This document shows, in pieces, positions 6,013 through 12,207 of a DNA stretch of 12,207 bases; position 1 is the stretch's first letter; each line of letters opens with the position of its first letter. The notes beneath the pieces are model-generated. The model was not told the DNA's origin and searched no databases. It saw nothing but the letters and a program-made list of their open reading frames with translations. Position numbers and translations under genes: made by a program. Source of the stretch: an uncultured Atopobiaceae bacterium (GTDB lineage Bacteria; Actinomycetota; Coriobacteriia; Coriobacteriales; Atopobiaceae); the NCBI GenBank assembly GCA_947581665.1, contig CANPVI010000028.1:1-12207 (forward strand), given 5' to 3'.

Positions 6013-6537
6013 CTAGTCCTCCTTCTTCGAGCCGAACATGTGGCCCACGGTGATGCCGCGACGCTCGGCGGTCTGCTCGGGGCTCTGGAGCTCCTTCAGG
6101 CCCTCGGCCGCAGCCTTGATGATGTTGAGGGCGTTGTTGGTGCCGAGGGACTTCGAGAGCACGTTGCGGATGCCGGCGAGCTCGAAGAGCGGGCGCACGG
6201 GACCGCCGGCGATGACGCCGGTGCCCTCGATGGCCGGCTTGATGAGCACGCGGCCGGCGCCGAAGCGACCCTCCACCGCGTGCGGGATCGAGCCAACCTC
6301 GGTGAGGGGGATCTCGAACATGTTCTTCTTGGCGTCCTCGACGGCCTTCGAGATGGCCAGCGGCACTTCGGCCGACTTGCCCATGCCGAGGCCGACCTTG
6401 CCCTTCCCGTCGCCCACGACGACGAGTGCGGCGAGCGAGAAGCGGCGACCGCCCTTCACGACCTTGGACACCCTGTGGATGAAGACGACGCGCTCCTGGA
6501 GCTCGGAAGCTTCGCGCGGACGTCGAGTGCGTGGCAT
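6013..6537 (-). CDS. rpsE: 30S ribosomal protein S5
   Basis: 30S protein important for decoding fidelity and for mRNA unwinding at the entry channel. The 174-residue product has the N-terminal double-stranded-RNA-binding-like domain with HRVSKVVKGGRRFSLAALVV (21-40), then VGDGKGKVGLGMGKSAEVP (41-59), and the C-terminal domain with AGGPVRPLFELAGIRNVLSKS (from 110) and LGTNNALNIIKAAAEGL (131-147). The spectinomycin-linked loop SKVVKGGR (24-31) looks wild-type. ATG lies 11 nt after the rplR stop; the AGGAGGT site overlaps that stop codon seven bases before the start. A short polar tail GSKKED ends the protein. Confidence 0.98.
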   Translation of the reverse strand: MPRTRRPREASELQERVVFIHRVSKVVKGGRRFSLAALVVVGDGKGKVGLGMGKSAEVPLAISKAVEDAKKNMFEIPLTEVGSIPHAVEGRFGAGRVLIKPAIEGTGVIAGGPVRPLFELAGIRNVLSKSLGTNNALNIIKAAAEGLKELQSPEQTAERRGITVGHMFGSKKED

Positions 6538-6548
6538 CTTGCTACCTC

Positions 6549-6917
6549 CTAGAACTCCAAGCCCGCCTCGCGGGCACCCTCGGCCAAAGCCTGCACGCGG
6601 CCATGGTAGATGCGGCCACCACGGTCGAAGCGCACCTGCTTCACCCCGGCGGCGACGGCGCGCTCGCCCACCATCTTGCCCACGAGCTTGGCGGCCTCTT
6701 TGTTCGAGCCGATCTTGCCCGTGGAGCGGAACTCGGGGTCGAGCGTGGAGCCCGCGCAGATGGTGTGCGCGTCCACGTCATCGATCACCTGGGCGTAGAT
6801 GTGCTTGTTCGTGCGCGTCACGGCCAAGCGCGGACGGTCGGGAGTGCCCCGAAGCTGGTCCTTGCCGCGGCGATGGCGGTGCTTGAGGCCCTGGTGCTTT
6901 GCCTTCATCTTGTTCAT
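6549..6917 (-). CDS. rplR: 50S ribosomal protein L18
   Basis: 5S rRNA-binding protein of the central protuberance, acting with L5. The 122-residue product has a basic N-terminus (MNKMKAKHQGLKHRHRRGKD), then GTPDRPRLAVTRTNKHIYAQ (24-43) and VIDD, and ends with RVQALAEGAREAGLEF and its FDRGGRIYHGRV motif (97-108), all diagnostic of L18. The ribosome-binding site is unusual: AAGGAG lies 13 bases before the ATG, with no nearer site. An in-frame CTG (6927-6929) sits four codons earlier and only one base from the site, so it is not a good alternative. The upstream gap to rplF is 52 nt. Confidence 0.97.
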   Translation of the reverse strand: MNKMKAKHQGLKHRHRRGKDQLRGTPDRPRLAVTRTNKHIYAQVIDDVDAHTICAGSTLDPEFRSTGKIGSNKEAAKLVGKMVGERAVAAGVKQVRFDRGGRIYHGRVQALAEGAREAGLEF

Positions 6918-6969
6918 GGGCTTGTTCAGTCTCCTTCAGGAAGCGGGTGCTTGGTGCGAGTGTTGCGCA

Positions 6970-7506
6970 CTACTTGGCGGCCTTGCCGAGCTTGCGGCGC
7001 ACGTGTTCGTTCTCATAGCGGATGCCCTTGCCCTTGTAGGGCTCGGGGGGCCGCTTGGCGCGGATATCGGCGGCCACCTGGCCCACACGCTCCTTGGAGA
7101 TGCCCTTCACGGAGATGTGGGTGTTGTCGGGCACCTCGAAGGAGATGCCGTCGTCCGCCGCGATCTTCACGGGGTGCGAGTAGCCGAGCGCGAGCTCGAG
7201 GTCGCGACCCTTCAGCGTGGCGCGGTAGCCCACGCCCACGAGCTGGAGTTTCTTCTCAAAGCCCTCGGAGACGCCGACGACCATGTTGTGCACGAGGGTG
7301 CGGGTGAGGCCGTGCTGGGCATTGGCCTCGGTGCTCTCGTCCACGGGGGTGACGACGAGCGTCGTGCCCTCCTCGGCGATCTTCACGAGCGGCGAGAACG
7401 TGCGCGTGAGCTCGCCCTTGGGGCCCTTCACGGCGAGAGTCTGCCCGTCGATGGTGCAGGTGACCCCACCCGGGATCTCGACGGGGATCTTTCCGATGCG
7501 CGACAT
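6970..7506 (-). CDS. rplF: 50S ribosomal protein L6
   Basis: 50S protein near the factor-binding site and sarcin-ricin loop. The 178-residue product begins MSRIGKIPVEIPGGVTCTID, has two tandem L6 domains, and includes KGPKGELTRTFSP (27-39), KLQLVGVGYRATLKG (86-100), and the L6 signature PEPYKGKGIRYENEHVRRKL (154-173). The length is typical. AAAGGA lies seven bases before the ATG, and the gene follows rpsH after 24 nt. Confidence 0.98.
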   Translation of the reverse strand: MSRIGKIPVEIPGGVTCTIDGQTLAVKGPKGELTRTFSPLVKIAEEGTTLVVTPVDESTEANAQHGLTRTLVHNMVVGVSEGFEKKLQLVGVGYRATLKGRDLELALGYSHPVKIAADDGISFEVPDNTHISVKGISKERVGQVAADIRAKRPPEPYKGKGIRYENEHVRRKLGKAAK

Positions 7507-7530
7507 CCGCTTATCCTTTCGCTTCTTCTC

Positions 7531-7929
7531 TTACCAAACGTAGGCGATGACCTCGCCACCCACACCGGCGGCGCGGGCGTCGCGATCGCACATCACGCCC
7601 TTGGACGTGGAGACCACGGCCGTGCCGAGGCCGCCCAGGACGCGCGGGAGGTCGTCGACGGAGCTGTAGATGCGAAGCCCCGGCTTCGAGATACGGCGCA
7701 GACCGCGAATGACGCGGGTCTTCTTGGGCCCGTACTTCAGGGTGATGGTGAGGGTCTTCTGGGGCTCGGTGTCCTCGACGGAATAGGACTCGATGTAGCC
7801 CTCCTCCTCGAGAACCCGCGCGATCTCAGCCAACACCTTGGAAGACGGCATGGACACGGTGTCCTTGTGGGCCGTTCCGGCGTTGCGGATGCGGGTGAGC
7901 ATGTCGGCAATGGGGTCTGTGACGTTCAT
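7531..7929 (-). CDS. rpsH: 30S ribosomal protein S8
   Basis: Primary 16S rRNA-binding protein of the 30S platform; in E. coli it also represses the spc operon by binding mRNA at the start of rplE. The 132-residue product, the standard length, starts MNVTDPIADMLTRIRNAGTA, has the middle EYxxSY-like segment EGYIESYSVEDTE (43-55), GLRRISKPGLRIYSS (75-89), and the C-terminal RNA-binding STSKGVMCDRDARAAGVGGE with VIAYVW at the end. AAGGAG lies seven bases before the ATG. Since S8 is the classical spc regulator, it is the natural candidate to act on the structured rplX-rplE gap; this is inference from E. coli. Confidence 0.98.
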   Translation of the reverse strand: MNVTDPIADMLTRIRNAGTAHKDTVSMPSSKVLAEIARVLEEEGYIESYSVEDTEPQKTLTITLKYGPKKTRVIRGLRRISKPGLRIYSSVDDLPRVLGGLGTAVVSTSKGVMCDRDARAAGVGGEVIAYVW

Positions 7930-7974
7930 CCTCGAACTCCTTGGGTGACGATGGCTCGCTCACTCAGTGGCGCG

Positions 7975-7988
7975 CGCGAGCTCTCGCG
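7975..7988 (-). repeat. 14-nt perfect inverted repeat just after rpsN
   Basis: CGCGAGAGCTCGCG on the minus strand is a perfect palindrome starting six bases below the rpsN stop, in the 64-nt rpsN-rpsH gap. It overlaps a second possible stem in which 7954-7959 (GCGAGC on the minus strand) pairs with 7976-7981 (GCTCGC). The two folds are mutually exclusive. No U-tract follows, so a terminator is unlikely. The role is unknown. Confidence 0.3.
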
Positions 7989-7993
7989 ATTTC

Positions 7994-8179
7994 CTACCAG
8001 CTGGCCTTGCGAACGCCGGGCAGCTCGCCGGCGAGCGCGAGCTCGCGCAGGCAGACGCGGCAAAGGCCGAACTTGCGGTAGACCGAGTGGGGCCTGCCGC
8101 ACCTCTGGCAACGCCGAACCTCTCGGCAGCTGTACTTCGGGGTGCGCTGGGACTTGACGATCATCGACGTCTTGGCCAC
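7994..8179 (-). CDS. rpsN: 30S ribosomal protein S14, zinc type (S14Z), GTG start
   Basis: 30S head protein required late in assembly. The 61-residue product is the short zinc-dependent form: MAKTSMIVKSQRTPKYSCRE, then VRRCQRCGRPHSVYRKFGLC, then RVCLRELALAGELPGVRKAS-W. The zinc ligands are C24, C27, C40 and C43. The length and KASW end match S14 type Z (also called rpsZ). It starts at GTG (8177-8179), with AAAGGA eight bases upstream. Starting at the ATG for residue 6 would lose MAKTS, which matches the family, so GTG is preferred. The gap above it to rplE is 35 nt. Confidence 0.98.
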   Translation of the reverse strand: MAKTSMIVKSQRTPKYSCREVRRCQRCGRPHSVYRKFGLCRVCLRELALAGELPGVRKASW

Positions 8180-8214
8180 GGGGAAAGTCCTTTCGTGCGA
8201 GAGTGGGGCGCCGA

Positions 8215-8820
8215 CTAGGCGTCACGCTTGAACGGGAAGCCGAAGCCTTCGAGGAGCGCCCTGCCCTCCTCGTCGGTGGCGGCGGTGGTGACGATGGTGA
8301 TGTCCATGCCGCGGGTGCGGTCCACCTTGTCGAAGTCGATCTCCGGGAAGATCGTCTGCTCGGTGACGCCCATGGAGAAGTTGCCGCGCCCGTCGAAGCT
8401 CTTGGGGCTGATGCCGCGGAAGTCGCGGATGCGCGGGATGGCCACGGCGATGAGGCGATCGAGGAAGTCCCACATGCGGTCGCCGCGAAGCGTGACCTTC
8501 GCGCCGATCTTCATGCCCGCGCGAAGCTTGAAGCTCGCGATGGACTTCTTGGCCTTGGTGACGAGCGGCTGCTGGCCGCAGATGGTGCGGAGGTCGGCGA
8601 CGGCGCCGTCGATGGCCTTCGAATCCACCGCGGCCTCGCCCACGCCCATGTTCACCACGATCTTCTCGATCTTGGGAACCATCATGGGGTTCGTGTAGTT
8701 GAAGCGCTCCTGGAGCTGGCCCCTCACCGTGTCGGCGTAGAGGGTCTTCAGGCGCGGAACGTAGACGTCCGCCTTCCCTTCCGCGGGAGCCGCTTGCATA
8801 TTGGCATCCTTGGTGGCCAT
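8215..8820 (-). CDS. rplE: 50S ribosomal protein L5 with N-terminal extension
   Basis: 5S rRNA-binding protein that also bridges to S13 and P-site tRNA. The 201-residue product has the full L5 fold: PRLKTLYADTVRGQLQERFN (22-41), PKIEKIVVNMGVGEAAVD (49-66), QQPLVTKAKKSIASFKLRAG (83-102), DRLIAVAIPRIRDFRGIS (121-138), and TRGMDITIVTTA (169-180). Before PRLKTLY are 21 residues (MATKDANMQAAPAEGKADVY), Ala-rich and polar, longer than the usual few. The ATG at 8818-8820 has GGAAGG five bases upstream, which supports this start over the methionine at residue 8. A 91-nt gap with a strong hairpin separates it from rplX. Confidence 0.97.
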   Translation of the reverse strand: MATKDANMQAAPAEGKADVYVPRLKTLYADTVRGQLQERFNYTNPMMVPKIEKIVVNMGVGEAAVDSKAIDGAVADLRTICGQQPLVTKAKKSIASFKLRAGMKIGAKVTLRGDRMWDFLDRLIAVAIPRIRDFRGISPKSFDGRGNFSMGVTEQTIFPEIDFDKVDRTRGMDITIVTTAATDEEGRALLEGFGFPFKRDA

Positions 8821-8870
8821 GGTTTCCTTCCTTTAGCGAGGTTTGGTGCGCGGGGTTTCCGATCTCGCGC

Positions 8871-8892
8871 CCTTCGGGGCTGCCCCCGAAGG
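8871..8892 (-). promoter_or_regulatory. perfect 9-bp hairpin in the rplX-rplE gap
   Basis: On the minus strand CCTTCGGGG-GCAG-CCCCGAAGG forms a perfect nine-pair stem with a four-base loop, ending 50 nt before the rplE start. A further pairing of CGCGC above it with GCGCG below it could extend the structure. No run of U follows, so it is not a standard intrinsic terminator. It sits where E. coli carries its S8 mRNA-binding site. A role in spc control, RNA processing or attenuation is inference. I could not recognise the S8 helix-21-like internal loop by eye. Confidence 0.45.
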
Positions 8893-8911
8893 CCTCATGC
8901 TCGCGCGGCTC

Positions 8912-9226
8912 CTAGAAATGGGCGCCGCACTTCTTGCACACGCGAACCTTCTTGCCGTTCTCCACGATATGGCCCACGCGGGTCTTCTCAGAGCACTTCG
9001 GGCACACGAGCATCACGGTGGAGGCGTCGACGGTGCCCTCGCGATCGACGATGCCGCCGGGGTTGTTCGGGCCCTGGGCGCGCTGGTGCTTCTTCACCAT
9101 TGCGACGCCCGCGACCGTCACCCTGCCGGTGGCGGGATTGACGCGACGCACCTCGCCGCGCACCCCGCGATCCTTGCCGGAGAGCACCTCGACGGTGTCG
9201 CCCTTCTTCACATGCAGGCTGTTCAT
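8912..9226 (-). CDS. rplX: 50S ribosomal protein L24 with C-terminal zinc-ribbon motif
   Basis: Early 50S assembly protein binding 23S rRNA domain I. From the preferred start it has 104 residues: MNSLHVKKGDTVEVLSGKDR (KOW motif), GVRGEVRRVNPATGRVTVAG, then VAMVKKHQRAQGPNNPGGIV. The C-terminal half has C75-PKC78 and C97-KKC100, a zinc-ribbon pattern seen in many L24 proteins. Two adjacent ATGs are possible (9227-9229 and 9224-9226). AGGAG ends one base before the first and four before the second, so the second is preferred. The gene starts about 4-7 nt after the rplN stop, and that TAG is part of the ribosome-binding site. Confidence 0.97.
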   Translation of the reverse strand: MNSLHVKKGDTVEVLSGKDRGVRGEVRRVNPATGRVTVAGVAMVKKHQRAQGPNNPGGIVDREGTVDASTVMLVCPKCSEKTRVGHIVENGKKVRVCKKCGAHF

Positions 9227-9233
9227 CATTCTC

Positions 9234-9602
9234 CTAGAGGGTCTCGGGGGCCAGGGAGACGATCTTCATATAGCGGCGGTCGCGCAGCTCGCGCGCCACC
9301 GGCCCGAAGATGCGGGTCCCGATCGGGCCGCCGTCCTTGTCGATGAGGACGCAGGCGTTCTGGTCGAAGCGGATGAAGGAGCCGTCCTTGCGGCGGAGCG
9401 CCTTCTTCGTGCGCACGACTACGCAGCGCACGACGTCGCCCTTCTTCACGTTGCCGCCGGGCGTGGCCTCCTGCACCGCGCAGACGATGACGTCTGCGAT
9501 GCCGGCGTAGCGACGCTTGGAGCCACCGAGCACCTTGATGCACCTCACCTTGCGCGCGCCGGAGTTGTCGGCGACGGTGAGCATCGTCTGCATCTGGATC
9601 AT
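9234..9602 (-). CDS. rplN: 50S ribosomal protein L14
   Basis: 50S protein forming bridge B5/B8 to the small subunit; target of the silencing factor RsfS in many bacteria. The 122-residue product is the standard length: MIQMQTMLTVADNSGARKVR, then CIKVLGGSKRRYAGIADVIV, then CAVQEATPGGNVKKGDVVRC and VVVRTKKALRRKDGSFIRFD, with the L14 signature at about 60-86. It ends EIVSLAPETL-like (MKIVSLAPETL). GGAGGA lies just before the ATG, 45 nt after the rpsQ stop. It is the classical first gene of the spc operon. Confidence 0.98.
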   Translation of the reverse strand: MIQMQTMLTVADNSGARKVRCIKVLGGSKRRYAGIADVIVCAVQEATPGGNVKKGDVVRCVVVRTKKALRRKDGSFIRFDQNACVLIDKDGGPIGTRIFGPVARELRDRRYMKIVSLAPETL

Positions 9603-9647
9603 GGGTTCCTCCGATAGGTCTTGATCTGTTGGCGAGCGGGGCGGGCC

Positions 9648-9914
9648 CTACTCGGCCTTCTCCACCACGTCGACGAGGCGCCAACGTTTGGTCTTGGACA
9701 GCGGGCGCGTCTCCATCACGCGCACGGTGTCGCCGAGCGCGGCTTCGCCCTTCTCGTCGTGGACGTGGAGCTTCTTCGAGCGGTTCATCATCTTCTTGTA
9801 CTTGGGGTGCGGCACCCGCTCGTGGATGGTGACGGTGATGGTCTTCTCACCGGCGAGCGAGGTCACGACGCCCTGACGCACCTTGCGGCGATTGCGTACG
9901 ACGGTTTCAGGCAT
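9648..9914 (-). CDS. rpsQ: 30S ribosomal protein S17
   Basis: Primary 16S rRNA-binding protein of the 30S body with an OB fold. The product has 88 residues: MPETVVRNRRKVRQGVVTSL, then AGEKTITVTIHERVPHPKYK, then KMMNRSKKLHVHDEKGEAAL and GDTVRVMETRPLSKTKRWRL (the S17 signature). The start is ATG at 9912-9914; an in-frame ATG 14 codons upstream (9954-9956) would overlap rpmC and has no family match. GGGGAG lies upstream, overlapping the rpmC stop region; the rpmC-rpsQ gap is 10 nt. Confidence 0.98.
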   Translation of the reverse strand: MPETVVRNRRKVRQGVVTSLAGEKTITVTIHERVPHPKYKKMMNRSKKLHVHDEKGEAALGDTVRVMETRPLSKTKRWRLVDVVEKAE

Positions 9915-9924
9915 TGACACTCCC

Positions 9925-10134
9925 CTACTTGGACGCGTTGGCCGCGGCGAGCTCACGGGCGCGGATCTCGGTTTGGATGCGGGCGATGTCGCGCTTCACG
10001 GTGGTCACGCGAGCCGTGTTGTCGAGGCGGCTCGTGGCCATCTGGAAGCGGAGGTTGAAGAGCTCCACACGACCGTCCTCGAGCTTCTGGGCGAGCTCGG
10101 CGTCGGAGAGGGCCCTCACTTCTTGAGGCTTCAT
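9925..10134 (-). CDS. rpmC: 50S ribosomal protein L29
   Basis: Small 50S protein at the peptide-tunnel exit, next to L23 where trigger factor and SRP dock. The 69-residue helical-hairpin product reads MKPQEVRALSDAELAQKLED, then GRVELFNLRFQMATSRLDNT, then ARVTTVKRDIARIQTEIRAR and ELAAANASK. The L29 core is ELFNLRFQMATSRLDNT-like. Longer in-frame starts (10374) run back through rplP and are rejected. AAGGGGG lies nine bases before the ATG and overlaps the rplP stop. Confidence 0.97.
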   Translation of the reverse strand: MKPQEVRALSDAELAQKLEDGRVELFNLRFQMATSRLDNTARVTTVKRDIARIQTEIRARELAAANASK

Positions 10135-10148
10135 AACAGGTATCCCCC

Positions 10149-10565
<417 letters not shown>

Positions 10566-11276
10566 TTAGCGACCCCTCCTCTCCATGCGGCGACGCGGAC
10601 GGGCCGTGGTGCCCTCGAGCGCCGGGTTCCTAAACACCTGGCCGGGAAGCTGCTCACCGAGGTAGATCCATGTCTTCACGCCGCAGGAGCCCATGATGGT
10701 GCGAGCCGTGGACGTGGCGAAGTCGATCTTGGCGCGAAGCGTCTGCAGCGGCACGCGGCCATCGCGGTACCACTCGCGCCTGCCCATCTCGGCGCCGCCG
10801 AGACGTCCGGAGCACTGGATGCGGATGCCCTTGGCGCCGGCGTTCGAGGCGTTCTGCACGGCCTTGCGCATGGCGCGGCGGAAGGCGATGCGTTGCTCGA
10901 GCTGCTCTGCGATGGACTGGCTCACGAGCTGCGCGTCGAGCTCGGGGCGCTTGATCTCGATGACGTCCACGTGCACCGAGCCCTTGGGCGCGCCGGTGAG
11001 GGCCTCGAGCTCCTCGCGAAGCTCGTTGATGTCCTTGCCCTTCTTGCCGATTACGATGCCCGGGCGGCCCGAGTAGATGGTCACCTTGATGTCCTGGCCG
11101 GCACGCTCGATCTCCACGTGGGAGAGCGCGGCGCGGGCGAGCTTCTTCTTCAGGAAGTTGCGGATCTTGATGTCGCCACCGACGTTGGCGGCGTAGTCCT
11201 TGTCGGCATACCAGCGAGAACGCCAGTCCTCGGTGACGCCGAGGCGAAAGCCGGTGGGAGAGACCTTCTGGCCCAT
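10566..11276 (-). CDS. rpsC: 30S ribosomal protein S3
   Basis: 30S protein lining the mRNA entry tunnel with S4 and S5, part of the ribosomal helicase. The 236-residue product starts MGQKVSPTGFRLGVTEDWRS, has the type II KH domain with the GKKG loop at 77-80 (GRPGIVIGKKGKDINELREE), and the C-terminal domain with RAMRKAVQNASNAGAKGIRI (134-153), QCSGRLGGAEMGRREWYR (154-171) and VPLQTLRAKIDFA. A basic tail RPRRRMERRGR ends it. GGGAGG lies nine bases before the ATG; four bases separate it from rplV. Confidence 0.98.
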   Translation of the reverse strand: MGQKVSPTGFRLGVTEDWRSRWYADKDYAANVGGDIKIRNFLKKKLARAALSHVEIERAGQDIKVTIYSGRPGIVIGKKGKDINELREELEALTGAPKGSVHVDVIEIKRPELDAQLVSQSIAEQLEQRIAFRRAMRKAVQNASNAGAKGIRIQCSGRLGGAEMGRREWYRDGRVPLQTLRAKIDFATSTARTIMGSCGVKTWIYLGEQLPGQVFRNPALEGTTARPRRRMERRGR

Positions 11277-11280
11277 GGCG

Positions 11281-11646
11281 CTACGCCTCCCTTCTCGGAG
11301 CGACGGTGACGGTGATGTGGCTCGTGCGCTTGTTGATGCGCGACGCGGAGCCCTTGGCCCTCGGGCGTATGCGCTTCAGCGTGGGGCCCTCATCGACGTA
11401 GGTCTCGAAGACGTAGAGGTCGTCTTCGCGGATTCCGTTGTTCTCGTAGGCGTTCGCCACGGCGGAGCGTAGGACCTTCTCCACGTCCGTCGCAACCGCC
11501 TTCGGGCTGAAGTGCAGGAGGTCGAAGGCGTCGGTCACGCTCTTCTTGCGGATCTGGTCCACCACGAGGCGCGCCTTGCGCGGGGCCACGCGCACATACT
11601 TGGCCGTCGCGGAGACGTGGTTTTTGTTGGTGTCGGTCTTGACCAT
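11281..11646 (-). CDS. rplV: 50S ribosomal protein L22
   Basis: 50S protein whose beta-hairpin reaches the peptide exit tunnel; changes in that loop affect macrolide response in known bacteria. The 121-residue product begins MVKTDTNKNHVSATAKYVRV, then APRKARLVVDQIRKKSVTDA, then FDLLHFSPKAVATDVEKVLR and SAVANAYENNGI. The tunnel hairpin is around PTLKRIRPRAKGSASRINKR (88-107), followed by TSHITVTV. The family core APRKARLV and KRTSHI are present. No deletion in the hairpin is evident by eye. AAGGAG lies 10 bases before the ATG and overlaps the rpsS stop region. Confidence 0.98.
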   Translation of the reverse strand: MVKTDTNKNHVSATAKYVRVAPRKARLVVDQIRKKSVTDAFDLLHFSPKAVATDVEKVLRSAVANAYENNGIREDDLYVFETYVDEGPTLKRIRPRAKGSASRINKRTSHITVTVAPRREA

Positions 11647-11669
11647 GTTTTGCGGTCTCCTTAGCGCGC

Positions 11670-11927
11670 TTAGGACTTATGTCCGCGGAAGGTGCGGGTG
11701 GGAGCGAACTCGCCGAGCTTGTGGCCCACCATGGACTCGGTGACGTAGACGGGCACATGGCGGCGACCGTCGTGGACGGCGATGGTGTGGCCCACCATGT
11801 CGGGGAAGATCGTCGAGGCCCGAGACCACGTCTTGATGACGTCGTGGGTGCCGGCCTCGTTCTGGGCGATCACGCGCTCGAGGAGACGGGTCTCCACGTA
11901 CGGTCCCTTTTTCAGGCTTCTACTCAT
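11670..11927 (-). CDS. rpsS: 30S ribosomal protein S19
   Basis: 30S head protein forming a complex with S13 near the A and P sites. The 85-residue product starts MSRSLKKGPYVETRLLERVI, then AQNEAGTHDVIKTWSRASTI, then FPDMVGHTIAVHDGRRHVPV and YVTESMVGHKLGEFAPTRTF-RGHKS, which is the S19 signature. The start is ATG at 11925-11927; a longer in-frame ATG 53 codons upstream runs through rplB and is rejected. AAAGGAG lies eight bases before the start, 19 nt after the rplB stop. Confidence 0.98.
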   Translation of the reverse strand: MSRSLKKGPYVETRLLERVIAQNEAGTHDVIKTWSRASTIFPDMVGHTIAVHDGRRHVPVYVTESMVGHKLGEFAPTRTFRGHKS

Positions 11928-11946
11928 GGGATTCGCTCCTTTGGCG

Positions 11947-12207
11947 CTACTTCGTGCGGCGACGACGGATGATGAGCGCGTTGCTCTGCTTCTTGGGGTC
12001 GCGGGTCTTCTTGCCCTTGGAGGGCTTGCCCCACGGAGACACGGACGGACGGCCCGAGGTGTGGTTCTTGCCCTCGCCGCCGCCATGCGGGTGGTCGACC
12101 GGGTTCATGACGGTGCCGCGCACGTGCGGGCGACGACCCTTCCAGCGGTTGCGGCCGGCCTTGCCGATCTTGATGTTGGCGTGGTCGGCGTTGCCCACCT
12201 CGCCCAC
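11947..12207 (-). CDS. rplB: 50S ribosomal protein L2, C-terminal 86 residues (cut by window end)
   Basis: L2 is a primary 23S rRNA-binding protein needed for peptidyl-transferase activity and subunit joining. Only the C-terminal domain is seen, open to the window edge; the first codon seen is an internal GTG (Val), not a start. Key segments are IGKAGRNRWKGRRPHVRGTV, then the absolutely conserved MNPVDHPHGGGEGK with the histidine equivalent to E. coli His229, then PWGKPSKGKKTRDPKK and IIRRRRTK at the end. It lies in S10-operon order before rpsS. Confidence 0.97.
   Translation of the reverse strand: MGEVGNADHANIKIGKAGRNRWKGRRPHVRGTVMNPVDHPHGGGEGKNHTSGRPSVSPWGKPSKGKKTRDPKKQSNALIIRRRRTK

Noticed and set aside
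5494..6552. 352-codon plus-strand open frame antisense to rplO, rpmD and rpsE
   Set aside because: Antisense shadow spanning three real genes.
6799..8157. 452-codon plus-strand open frame antisense to rplR, rplF, rpsH and rpsN
   Set aside because: Spans four real genes and their gaps in antisense; composition is biased and no motif is visible.
8871..8892. Reading the rplX-rplE hairpin as an intrinsic terminator
   Set aside because: The stem is strong, but the bases after it on the minus strand are GCGCGAG, not a U-tract. A terminator inside the spc core would also cut off essential genes.
11928..12086. 53-residue N-terminal extension of rpsS
   Set aside because: Runs through the rplB coding end; S19 normally begins MSRSLKKG, which is exactly the downstream ATG.

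Overview
The window is one uninterrupted ribosomal-protein gene cluster, all on the minus strand. Read 5'->3' on that strand (high to low coordinate) the order is rplB (partial), rpsS, rplV, rpsC, rplP, rpmC, rpsQ, rplN, rplX, rplE, rpsN, rpsH, rplF, rplR, rpsE, rpmD, rplO, secY, adk, map, infA, rpmJ, rpsM, rpsK, rpsD, rpoA (partial). These are the distal S10 operon, the whole spc operon, and most of the alpha operon, joined without a clear break. Twenty-six genes are supported: 24 complete and two cut by the window edges.

Organism: a high-GC bacterium (strong G/C preference at third codon positions). The adk-map-infA-rpmJ insert between secY and rpsM, the short zinc-type S14, the long L5 and the S4, IF-1 and S17 sequences suggest Actinobacteria, most likely class Coriobacteriia. 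The class assignment rests on remembered family sequences, not on a search.

Layout. 10149-12207 holds rplB-rpsS-rplV-rpsC-rplP, packed at 0-23 nt spacing. 9234-10134 holds rpmC-rpsQ-rplN. 5377-9226 is the spc core, with a 91-nt gap between rplX and rplE that carries the strongest intergenic hairpin. 2637-5377 is secY-adk-map, where secY overlaps rplO by 1 nt and map overlaps adk by 4 nt. infA (2326-2544) sits alone between the two longest gaps of the window, 92 nt upstream and 115 nt downstream. 1-2210 is rpmJ-rpsM-rpsK-rpsD-rpoA.

Together the genes encode parts of both ribosomal subunits, the Sec translocon channel, an adenylate kinase, the enzyme that removes N-terminal methionine, initiation factor 1 and the RNA polymerase alpha subunit. 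Five genes start with non-ATG codons (rpsN, secY, infA and rpsM with GTG; map with TTG). No RNA genes, mobile elements, CRISPR arrays or accessory genes were seen, and no stretch over 120 nt lacks a gene. I found no new system. The points worth a second look are small: regulatory structure in the rplX-rplE and infA-flanking gaps, and a few residue-level or start-site oddities.
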